This document shows, piece after piece, positions 56,670 through 64,000 of a stretch of DNA of 64,000 bases. Numbering within the stretch: position 1 is the stretch's first letter; each line of letters begins with the position of its first letter. Location: the NCBI RefSeq assembly GCF_000949475.1, contig NZ_JRHC01000002.1, positions 1 to 64,000 on the forward strand, given 5' to 3'. Under the pieces are notes generated by a model. It was not told the origin of the DNA. It searched no databases and saw only the letters and a list, made by a program, of their open reading frames with translations. Origin of the DNA: Draconibacterium sediminis (GTDB lineage Bacteria; Bacteroidota; Bacteroidia; Bacteroidales; Prolixibacteraceae). The position numbers were made by a program, and so were the translations under genes.

Positions 56670-59129
56670 TCACTCCGCCCGGGATATAACCGCTGTTTTT
56701 AGTCCTTCGGACTTTACAGCTGCTGAATACCTTTCATTTTCTTTTCTAATTTTTATTTTGGCCACACCATTACTTAGTTCTACCACGCGTGACCCGGTAG
56801 GAGTTCCCATATTTTCAACTAAAACTGCGTCACCTGAAACCGAAAAAGTTACCCTGGCGCGAGCGTCCAAACACAGCACGTGGTTTTTATCAAACGCCTT
56901 AGCTTCCAGCCAACTGTACTGATCATCAATAGCGACTTCCTTCAATTCTAAAATTGCCGGTTCTCCCCATTTTTCGGTTTGATATTCAAGTTGGATACTA
57001 TCTTCTGCCATTTGTCCTTTCGACGTTGAAACTGCTTTCAGCTCATTCTTTCCTTCCCTGAACTCAACATTCCAGTGCAAACTGGCTGCCGGAAAGTCCT
57101 GTGAATCACGTTTCTTTTTTCCCAGGCTAACCCCGTTGAGGAATAACTCAACTTCCTTGCAATTGGAATAAACCTTCACCAAACGCGACTGTCCTTTTTC
57201 ACCCCAACGGATTGGCCACGAATGCCCGTAAATATGAACCATGGGTTTCGTTGTCCAGTAGGACTGAAAAACATAGTAAGACTCTTTGGGGGTCAGATCG
57301 CGTTCTACAACCCCTTTTTGGTTCATGTACGGAATTGGATTTTCAGGTCTGACCGGAGTTGAGAAGTCCTTAAAAACCCAGGCTGCAGTACCAGTAAGCC
57401 AAGGCATTTTTTCCTGTTCTTTTAAAGTCCAGTCAAATAGATTACAGGCGTAGGTTTCTGTCCAATCACCGTCTTTCGAAACACGCGCGGCCCCGCCGTA
57501 CAACGAAGCATCTCCCGCCTTTTCATCTGCACCGGTACCCGTCTTAACTGATTCCAATCCAACATCCGGGTTTTCTGAATGGCGTCCGGCATGGCTACTC
57601 GCTCCCCATTCCACATGTAAAAAGTGACCTACCTGCTCCATTTGCTCCCTTGAAACGCTGAGGTATTCGGTATACTTTCCACGATACCAACCAGCCCAGA
57701 TCGAGGGTGAATATACATCCACAATGTCTTTACAGAAGTCACAGCGGCGAATGGCTGTCTTGCGTGACGGGTCCAGGCTGTGTGCTATATCATTTAATTC
57801 GGACATAAATCCCTGAATGGCCAGTTTGTCAAAATCCGGTTGATCACCGGGCCAGTCGTTTTCATTGCCTAAGCCCCAAATAATAACCGAAGGGTGATTG
57901 AAATGCTGGCTTATCATATTTTCTAACATGCTCCGAGCCTGTTCTTTATAAACTTCACCCCCAAGGCCGCCGCGGCACCATGGAATTTCTTCCCAAACCA
58001 AAATCCCCAGGCTGTCACATAAATTCAGGACGATGCGGGATTGCTGATAATGAGCCAAACGGATGAAGTTGACCCCCATATCCTTTATTAGCTGAAGTTC
58101 TTCACGTATAGATTCCTCAGTTTGTGCTGCGGCCACTCCAGAATGGTCTTCATGACGATGGGTACCCCTCAATAACAAACGATCCCCATTTAGATAAAAA
58201 GGGCCTTGCTCTTCAAATTTAAACTCACGGAACCCAAAATGGTCAGTATAGTTTTGCTTGTCACCGTTGATGTTCAATTCAATCTCAATCCTGTACAGAT
58301 TGGGCCGATCAGGTGACCAGGGCCGTACTTTCCCTAATTCCACAGACTTTTCAAATTTGTTGCCTTCACTCAAAAATGAAACCGTTTGTACGAACTCATT
58401 CTTCTCATCAAACAAGGTAGCTGTCAACGGCACATTCTTTTCGGTATGATTGCCCAATAATCCATTGATCTGAATCGATCCACGTTTACCATTAGCAGAA
58501 ATCCCTGGTTTCAGATATACCTGTTGTATGAAGATTTCAGGAACGTAAACTAAATTCACATAACGGTAAAGGCCTCCATATACGTTGAAATCTGAAAGAT
58601 CAGAAGGGATCATCTGCAGGTCGCGGGAATTATCGCAGCGGATTGTTAGCGGGACTTTTCCGTTAAACAATTGAGATAGCAGCACATTTTGCCGGACTGA
58701 ATCAACCAGGTCGGTAATGTCAATCGTCCACTCGTCGTAACCTCCTACGTGTGATCCCGCATTTGAAAATCCGATGTACACATCTGTCTTTTGCCCTGCC
58801 CCTTCAAATTGCAAAAGCGTCCTTCCATTTTTATAAGGATTTTTAATTTCAATTGATGATCGGTACCATCCAGGTCCCTGATAATAATTAACATCAGGGG
58901 CAACAGCATCCTGGGCATTAAAACAATGTGGCAGTGTAACATCTTCCCACAAAGGAACGGTTGTTGGTCGCCCCGGTTTCGCTTCCCGCAGCGCTTCCCA
59001 CACACCTCCCAAGTCCTGTCGCAAAAACTGCCAGTCGTCAATCAATCGCCTTTTATTGGTTGAAATACTTTGAGCATAAGAACTGGCCATTAAAAATAGT
59101 ACCAGAAAGAATAGAATTGTCCTTTTCAC
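56670..59129 (-). CDS. GH2 beta-glycosidase
   Basis: The 819 residues have a signal peptide (SSYAQS) and the GH2 layout: sugar-binding jelly roll (LPHCFNAQDAV, GPGWYRSS), Ig-like domain, barrel, and C-terminal Ig-like domains. The acid/base is Glu423 in WGLGNENDW and the nucleophile is Glu507 in HVEWGASSHAG. Activity could be beta-galactosidase, beta-glucuronidase or another; the sequence looks most like the beta-galactosidase group. It is the first gene of operon B. Confidence 0.9.
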   Translation of the reverse strand: MKRTILFFLVLFLMASSYAQSISTNKRRLIDDWQFLRQDLGGVWEALREAKPGRPTTVPLWEDVTLPHCFNAQDAVAPDVNYYQGPGWYRSSIEIKNPYKNGRTLLQFEGAGQKTDVYIGFSNAGSHVGGYDEWTIDITDLVDSVRQNVLLSQLFNGKVPLTIRCDNSRDLQMIPSDLSDFNVYGGLYRYVNLVYVPEIFIQQVYLKPGISANGKRGSIQINGLLGNHTEKNVPLTATLFDEKNEFVQTVSFLSEGNKFEKSVELGKVRPWSPDRPNLYRIEIELNINGDKQNYTDHFGFREFKFEEQGPFYLNGDRLLLRGTHRHEDHSGVAAAQTEESIREELQLIKDMGVNFIRLAHYQQSRIVLNLCDSLGILVWEEIPWCRGGLGGEVYKEQARSMLENMISQHFNHPSVIIWGLGNENDWPGDQPDFDKLAIQGFMSELNDIAHSLDPSRKTAIRRCDFCKDIVDVYSPSIWAGWYRGKYTEYLSVSREQMEQVGHFLHVEWGASSHAGRHSENPDVGLESVKTGTGADEKAGDASLYGGAARVSKDGDWTETYACNLFDWTLKEQEKMPWLTGTAAWVFKDFSTPVRPENPIPYMNQKGVVERDLTPKESYYVFQSYWTTKPMVHIYGHSWPIRWGEKGQSRLVKVYSNCKEVELFLNGVSLGKKKRDSQDFPAASLHWNVEFREGKNELKAVSTSKGQMAEDSIQLEYQTEKWGEPAILELKEVAIDDQYSWLEAKAFDKNHVLCLDARARVTFSVSGDAVLVENMGTPTGSRVVELSNGVAKIKIRKENERYSAAVKSEGLKTAVISRAE

Positions 59130-59154
59130 AAATTCAGATTTTTAATTTTGATAC

Positions 59155-59162
59155 CAAAACTA
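59155..59162 (-). promoter_or_regulatory. Possible -7 box (TAGTTTTG) upstream of GH2
   Basis: TAGTTTTG fits the TAnnTTTG consensus and ends 26 bp before the GH2 start codon. No TTTG element lies at the right distance upstream, so this is weak. The rest of the region to about 59570 shows no gene. Confidence 0.25.
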
Positions 59163-59576
59163 TCCAAACAAGAAAAAATAATCTTCTAACTATGTGGCAA
59201 ATTCTTTAGCTGTAGAGTCATAAATGTTGAACATGTTTCACCATTGATTCATTCCTATAATTGTTTCTCCTAGGAAACACCGAATATTTCTAACATTAAT
59301 TGTTATAAGAAGAATGTCTTATAAAATCCAAAGCATCTTTAATACATAAATAATCTCATTAGTGGGCACTTTTTTTGCTCAACCCTTCTTCTAATTTCTG
59401 AAATACAAAAGTTTGTACTCCTCTCTAATCTGGCAGCACAGACCAAAGGCAGATTTTAAATGATTTTTCACCAATATCATATAAGCATTTTCATCATTAT
59501 ATAGAATTTACTAACATTCGCGCCGATTCTGGAAAAACAATATCACCATCCTTTAATAAAAAAAGCTTAATCCAAT

Positions 59577-60060
59577 TCACCCTCTGCAGATGTTTGGGAG
59601 AAGGATTAAACTGGTTTGATTCCTCATCACTGTCACTGATTCGTATATATTTATCTTTCCCGTTCTACTCAATTGCAGAACTATTTTATCCATACATTGG
59701 TTTGTCACGAATTCACCAAGCCTCCTTTCTTCCCATTCTGGGTAAAAATTATCGTGCTTATCTTTAAATCGTAGTTCCTGATTAAGGATTTTCTGCATCA
59801 TAACTTTTTTGAGCAATTTATAATCCTCAATCATTTTGCTTGGGTATCAATCCGTTCGTCAATTTTTTGAAGAAAACCTGCAAATTTAGTTTGTTCCACC
59901 AAGGTTTGCGTTGCTATTCGTGTTTCACGAATGGATTTTAGAGAAAGGTTCTTGATTGTAGTTCCAGTTAGCTCGGAATAAAAGAAATATTGTGTTTTGG
60001 ATGTGCTTAAAACATGGTAATAAAATCTGAAAACTCACAAAACTACCTCCATCCTCATGC
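59577..60060 (-). pseudogene. Type I restriction HsdS specificity-subunit remnant
   Basis: The minus strand reads through frames as FYYHVLSTSKTQYFFYSELT, GTTIKNLSLKSIRET, EQTKFAGFLQKIDERID and, after a one-base loss in an A-run near 59835, MIEDYKLLKKVMMQKI, then FYPEWEERRLGEF. This is the conserved central spacer and start of the second half of an HsdS protein. No hsdM or hsdR is nearby, so it is a degraded fragment of a restriction locus, or leftover DNA from a past insertion. Confidence 0.75.
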
Positions 60061-60258
60061 AAAAGGAACATAGTTCCCTGATATGAAACCAAACAAAGTG
60101 ATTTCCTGATTTCGACCTAAGTAGTTCGACCTTCTATCAAAAACTCTTATAGGTTCGAAAACTTTTTTTTGGTATTCAAAGATTAGCTAAAAACTAAACT
60201 CATCGCAGTTTTTTTGAGCTTAAAATAATAAGAGGTTGTATAACAAAAGTAAAGTAGT

Positions 60259-61398
60259 CTATTTTACAGTCAACAAAACCGTACCATAAGAAAAACGTCC
60301 ACTTTCAGGGACCAAGAGTAAGATCTTGTCATTTTCTTTAAGTTTCCCTGAGCTTGACAGATCATCAAGTGCTGCAAAAATAGAAGCAGAAGCGATGTTA
60401 CCTATTTCAGTAAGATTGGTAAACCACTTGTTCGTCCCTAAATCTAAACCTCTACCCACTATTCCCTCGGCAAGCTTCCCATAAAAGAACATAGATGAAA
60501 CATGAGGGATGACATAGTCGACATCATTTGGATCAAGGCTATATTTTTCCAAACAATATTCCAGGTGGTCTACCCAACAACGAATAATATTAGGTTTAAG
60601 CAAGCGGATATCCTGTTTTACGGTCATTACTGAACGATTGATAAGCTCCCGGCTTTCAAATTCCTTCCAGCTGGTGAGTTCTCCATCTTCACGAAGTTCA
60701 GCTCCCATAAACATGCAGGTTGGGAGTTCGTTGGCATACGAAGTCATTTCAACCCATTCAACTTTAAATGAAATACCATTCTCGCTCTTTTTATCAGAGA
60801 GTAATACCGAACTGGCACCATCACTAAGCATAAAGCGCAGAAAATCCTTTTCAAATGCCATATACGGATCTTTTCCTACCTTCGAACAATGTTCATACTC
60901 TTCTTCATAGTTTTTTGATAACAATGTAGGAGAAGCGAGCTCCGAAGTTGAACAGACTGCTTTAGAAGAGACTCCAGACAAAACAGACAGATAAGCTGTT
61001 TTAAAAGCTTGCAGGCACGTAAGACATACTCCCGAAGCAGAATACAATTCCATTGGCCTGTTTTTCATCAGGCCATGAACCATGGATGCATGGGATGGCA
61101 ACAACTGATCAGGATTACCAGTGGCACATGCCAATACATCAATATCCTCCGGAATTTTCTCATCAGGAAATAATTTCTTTATGGAACGGAATGCCAGCTC
61201 TGCATTGGTATGGGTAATTTTTTGCTTTTTATCCAAAGCATAGTACCTGGATTTTATTCCATTTTTTTTCAATACAATACGCCTTACTCTTGACGGTTTT
61301 TCATTAATTAAGCCCAGATATTGTTCCATATCTTCATTTTCGACGGGTGAATTGGGCAAAAATTTGCTGACGGATGAGATGTAAACATTCTTATTCAT
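60259..61398 (-). CDS. KAS III-like beta-ketoacyl-ACP synthase
   Basis: The 379 residues have the thiolase fold of the FabH group with a complete catalytic triad: Cys125 (SASGVCLTCLQAF), His299 (VIPHVSSMFF) and Asn334 (EIGNIASAS). The length and the N-terminal MNKNVYISSVSKFLPNSPVEN match a Bacteroidota KAS III subgroup distinct from housekeeping FabH. The acyl substrate is unknown. It lies 66 bp after a TetR gene with a palindrome in between, so it is probably under that repressor's control. Nothing around it suggests a larger lipid or polyketide cluster within this window. Confidence 0.85.
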   Translation of the reverse strand: MNKNVYISSVSKFLPNSPVENEDMEQYLGLINEKPSRVRRIVLKKNGIKSRYYALDKKQKITHTNAELAFRSIKKLFPDEKIPEDIDVLACATGNPDQLLPSHASMVHGLMKNRPMELYSASGVCLTCLQAFKTAYLSVLSGVSSKAVCSTSELASPTLLSKNYEEEYEHCSKVGKDPYMAFEKDFLRFMLSDGASSVLLSDKKSENGISFKVEWVEMTSYANELPTCMFMGAELREDGELTSWKEFESRELINRSVMTVKQDIRLLKPNIIRCWVDHLEYCLEKYSLDPNDVDYVIPHVSSMFFYGKLAEGIVGRGLDLGTNKWFTNLTEIGNIASASIFAALDDLSSSGKLKENDKILLLVPESGRFSYGTVLLTVK

Positions 61399-61419
61399 AA
61401 CAATAAATTATAATGGTTG

Positions 61420-61448
61420 GTATGTAAAAGTAAGTAAAATTTACATAC
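61420..61448. promoter_or_regulatory. Palindrome between TetR and KAS III genes, likely operator
   Basis: GTATGTAAA (61420-61428) and TTTACATAC (61440-61448) are perfect 9-bp inverted arms with an 11-bp spacer, in the intergenic gap just upstream of the KAS III start. TTTACATAC occurs again at 62190-62198, upstream of the TetR gene, which would suit autoregulation. It fits the size of a TetR-family operator. Confidence 0.65.
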
Positions 61449-61464
61449 AATTGTTATGAATGAG

Positions 61465-62058
61465 TTAGGATTTTAATTTTATTTGCTGGTAAATGGTTTG
61501 ATAAAGCGTAAATAATTCTTCTGTATTTAGCCCGTATAAAAGGCATCTGTCGAATGCGAGACCCAGAAAACAACTTCGAAAAAGTGTTGCATAATGTTTG
61601 GTATCTACTGCCTTTATTTCTTTATTCTGTATTGCTCTGGATATCACTTTTTCCCACATGTTGATCTCCTCAATTGAGTTACGTGTCATAATCTCAGAAA
61701 AGTTGGGATAGATTCGAGCTGCCTGGAGATACAGGGAAAAATAATGCTTGTAAATATTGACTACAGAAATGGATAACATCTTCGACATAGTGGTATTTAT
61801 TCCACTGATATATAGCTTAATAAACTGTTCAAGAGAAATATTATCTTCGAATTTGAATTTCACAGAAGGATCCTGCGTTTTAATCAGGTAGGTATCTACT
61901 ACCTCGTTAAATATTTCTTCTTTATTTTTAAAAAAATAGAATATTGCTCCTCTTGTTTTCCCGATTGCGTTTTCCAAATCGGAAATACTTACTTTTTCAT
62001 AATTATTATTCAGAAATAATTTAAAAGCCTCTTCAATAATTCTTTCTTTTGTTGTCAT
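61465..62058 (-). CDS. TetR/AcrR family transcriptional regulator
   Basis: The 197 residues have the N-terminal TetR helix-turn-helix (RIIEEAFKLFLNNNYEKVSI, then ISDLENAIGKTRGAIFYFFK) and an all-helical ligand-binding half. It is the gene preceding the KAS III-like enzyme and likely represses it through the palindrome in the 66-bp gap. A lipid-related ligand is plausible but not visible in the sequence. Confidence 0.88.
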   Translation of the reverse strand: MTTKERIIEEAFKLFLNNNYEKVSISDLENAIGKTRGAIFYFFKNKEEIFNEVVDTYLIKTQDPSVKFKFEDNISLEQFIKLYISGINTTMSKMLSISVVNIYKHYFSLYLQAARIYPNFSEIMTRNSIEEINMWEKVISRAIQNKEIKAVDTKHYATLFRSCFLGLAFDRCLLYGLNTEELFTLYQTIYQQIKLKS

Positions 62059-62189
62059 AACACTGTAGATCTAATGCTAACAAACTTACGTAAAAAGCAT
62101 GATTAAGCCAATGAAACAATCATTTTTATGATCGAAAATATCATATGGTATCGCTAACCATTTTTTTGTTTGGATTATTTTTTCATATA

Positions 62190-62213
62190 TTTACATACCG
62201 CATATATGGTATT
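62190..62213. promoter_or_regulatory. Second TTTACATAC site upstream of TetR
   Basis: TTTACATAC at 62190-62198 repeats one arm of the 61420-61448 palindrome, and ATACCGCATATATGGTAT is a weaker inverted pair beside it. The wider gap 62059-62438 has no gene, but contains this candidate and a short GC-richer stretch near 62250-62280. Confidence 0.35.
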
Positions 62214-62438
62214 TTATTGGACGCTATACATACATTATTTGTGCTAAGCGACGTGCCTTTGGCATGCTCGGCAACTGCAAATGTTAGTAAAGATGACTTC
62301 CTGAAAAAGTTATAATTATATGAAAGAACAACCAGATAGACTCTAGCTATACGACAGGATTATTAACCAATATTTATTTGGTTGTATAGTAAAATTCACA
62401 GAAAAAGGGTGCTTAATATACACCATTAAATCTATACC

Positions 62439-63008
62439 ATGCCAGACAGAATTATTCATATGAGAGGAGGGGCACAATTTCATGAAACGCAGAATGATTT
62501 CACGAAAAAAGCATGGCATGTATTTTATCTTCGTCCACGTAATGAAAGAATTGCAACCCGGCTAATTTCGAATCATGGCTATGAAGTATTTTGTCCTGCA
62601 ATTCCCAAATCAAGACTATGGAAAAACAGACAACGAAAAAAGATCTGGTTCCCGCTATTCCCCAATTACTTATTTGTCTTTACTTATCACCATGAAATAT
62701 ATACCATTCGAAGAATATCTCAGGTTGTAAACTTTGTTTCTTTTGCCGGCAAACCATCCACAATAACGGAAAAGGAGGTAGATGGAATACGGAAAATGTT
62801 GGAATTAGGGAATGTGATTACTGTAGAAAATCAGTTCTCCAGCGGAGAACATGTACGAATTGTTTCCGGTCCATTAAAAGGACATGAAGGAATTCTGGTA
62901 AAACGACAAAATAAAAGCCGCTTTGGTATTCGTCTGAAAGCCATCAGCCACTCCGTATTTATCGATATATGCCAATCAGACCTCGAGAAACTTAAAAAAG
63001 CACATTAA
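62439..63008 (+). CDS. UpxY-like NusG paralogue (transcription antiterminator)
   Basis: The 189 residues have an NGN domain (WHVFYLRPRNERIATRLISN, then FPLFPNYLFVF) and a C-terminal KOW motif (GEHVRIVSGPLKGHEGILVK). UpxY-type proteins bind elongating RNA polymerase to read through the start of a capsule or exopolysaccharide operon. Here the next gene is a broken Crp/Fnr gene, so any target operon would have to lie beyond the window. An alternative start at the second Met (MRGGAQFHE) is possible. Confidence 0.85.
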   Translation: MPDRIIHMRGGAQFHETQNDFTKKAWHVFYLRPRNERIATRLISNHGYEVFCPAIPKSRLWKNRQRKKIWFPLFPNYLFVFTYHHEIYTIRRISQVVNFVSFAGKPSTITEKEVDGIRKMLELGNVITVENQFSSGEHVRIVSGPLKGHEGILVKRQNKSRFGIRLKAISHSVFIDICQSDLEKLKKAH

Positions 63009-63124
63009 TAAATTTTAGCTCTCTGACTAAAGCGATGTCGTTATACTCAGAAAATTACAATTGTTCTTTTTTGAGGAGACATATATACCTTACTATTTTA
63101 ATCCGAACTTCTTAAACGTTAACT

Positions 63125-63735
63125 ATGGAAAAACACAGTTTATATGAAGTCATTTTTAAATTGAAGCCCTTGCCCAAAAAACTTACAGAACGATCCTATG
63201 TTGATGCTCTGATTACTGCCATTGACGAACGATTAACCATAACCGAGCACAGATACCGGTCATTGTTGCTTAATGCCGGGCATCGGTCAGATTATATGTA
63301 TTTTGTGGAGAAAGGCATTGCCCGGTGCTTTCATTTGACGATCGTAGCGGAAGGGAACTTACTTCCATTCTTTGGAAAGAACAGAGTATTGTTTGTGATC
63401 CGGTGAGTTTTTTTCAGCGCAAGACATCAGAGGTTAATATTGAAGTGATGCCGGGAAGTTTATTGCTTTCGATCTCTCATCCCCAATTGCAGGACATATT
63501 TCATGAGTTCCCGGAAGCAAGCGTTTTTGAACGTTGTGTTTCCCTTCAGTATGTTTACTTTTTTGCCCAAAGATCCCGGCAATTAGCAGTGAACTCTCCA
63601 TGGGAAAGGTACCTGCACTTATTAGCATCACATCCGGGTATCGAATTAAAAGTATCGAAGGATATCATAGCATCTTATTTGAACATAGCCCCACAGTCAC
63701 TTAGTAGAATGCTTCGGAAGAAAGGGCATCCCTGA
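63125..63735 (+). pseudogene. Frameshifted Crp/Fnr-family regulator
   Basis: The N-terminal part (63125 onward, ...HRSDYMYFVEKGIARCFH) and the C-terminal part (FDDRSGRELTSI... to LRKKGHP) form one cyclic-nucleotide-binding-like/Crp-type HTH protein but are in different frames. The joint is near 63334, where cattt lacks one T (TTT CAT TT GAC). The C-terminal HTH (SKDIIASYLNIAPQSLSRML) is recognisable. Either the gene is inactive or this is a base-calling error. Confidence 0.7.
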
Positions 63736-64000
63736 TTATTTAGCAGTTTTGATTTCATTTTAGAAGATGATCAGTTGCTATAATTCACTTTTCGAATTCT
63801 GATTTTTAAGAGTGCCCCATCAGTCGGTTAAGTTGTTTTTTGATCCGGGTTCTTTCATTTGTTAATACAGGTTCAGACGAATGACCCGGCTCAACTGTAC
63901 CTTTGTAAATGTATTGAGGCAAAAACATGACCTCTAATATTTAACGGGAGAACGGAAATATACATCAACCACTAGTTGTTCAATAACCCGAAGATTACAT
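63736..64000. other. No gene recognised at window end
   Basis: The last 265 bp after the Crp/Fnr remnant hold no coding frame, hairpin or repeat that I could support. Confidence 0.5.

Noticed and set aside
11313..59129. Sulfatase genes or CRISPR arrays in the PUL region
   Set aside because: No sulfatase C-x-P-x-R motif in any product and no array of short spaced repeats was seen.
62250..62290. GC-richer stretch in the gap before the NusG-like gene
   Set aside because: It does not fold into a recognised RNA or repeat and has no coding frame.
9240..64000. Second copy of the tmRNA 3' end marking the right att boundary
   Set aside because: I looked for the T-arm/acceptor sequence and saw none, so no element boundary is claimed inside the window.

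Overview
The window is AT-rich DNA from a Bacteroidota member. Support comes from SusC/SusD proteins, a hybrid two-component system regulator, type IX secretion (T9SS) C-terminal sorting domains, a tmRNA whose tag reads GENNYALAA, and a UpxY-like NusG paralogue. T9SS substrates together with a large PUL suggest an environmental or marine lineage such as Marinilabiliales, but nothing here fixes the genus.

Layout. (1) 1-8030, minus strand: a very large cohesin-domain surface protein (partial) lies downstream of a beta-helix/dockerin/cohesin/T9SS protein. The latter contains 2.7 near-identical 846-bp tandem repeats and is split by one TAG codon. (2) 8845-11067: tmRNA, with a large serine recombinase reading antisense into its 3' end, and a small companion ORF; this looks like an integrative element that uses ssrA as its target. 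(3) 11313-59129: a roughly 48-kb polysaccharide utilization locus. Operon A (26985 to 11313) runs GH95, GH31, GH29, jelly-roll lyase-like T9SS protein, GH29, beta-helix protein, GH28, PL6, FucP. A divergent HTCS regulator (27227-31270) sits in the middle. Operon B (59129 to 33143) runs GH2, GH88, SusC, SusD, fasciclin lipoprotein, PKD-like lipoprotein, then after a strong hairpin an orphan TonB plug protein, a beta-helix T9SS protein, a six-hairpin glycosidase, an alginate-lyase-fold protein, GH36-like, GH27, GH28-like and GH95-like enzymes. Two decayed genes, a DUF1349-like protein and a GH88/GH105 hydrolase, lie between operon B and the regulator. (4) 59130-64000: an HsdS remnant, a KAS III-like enzyme with its TetR regulator and a palindromic site, a UpxY/NusG-like antiterminator and a frameshifted Crp/Fnr gene.

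Working together. SusC/SusD and the two lipoproteins would bind and import a glycan. Lyases (PL6, alginate-lyase fold, perhaps the jelly-roll protein) and GH28 enzymes would cut a uronic-acid-containing backbone, and GH88 would remove the unsaturated uronate ends. Three fucosidase-type enzymes (two GH29, one GH95), two alpha-galactosidase-type enzymes, GH31 and GH2 would strip side chains, and FucP would import the fucose. No sulfatase and no rhamnosidase was recognised, which argues against fucoidan, ulvan or a classical RG-I target. The substrate is probably a non-sulfated, fucose- and galactose-decorated uronate polymer; this is inference.
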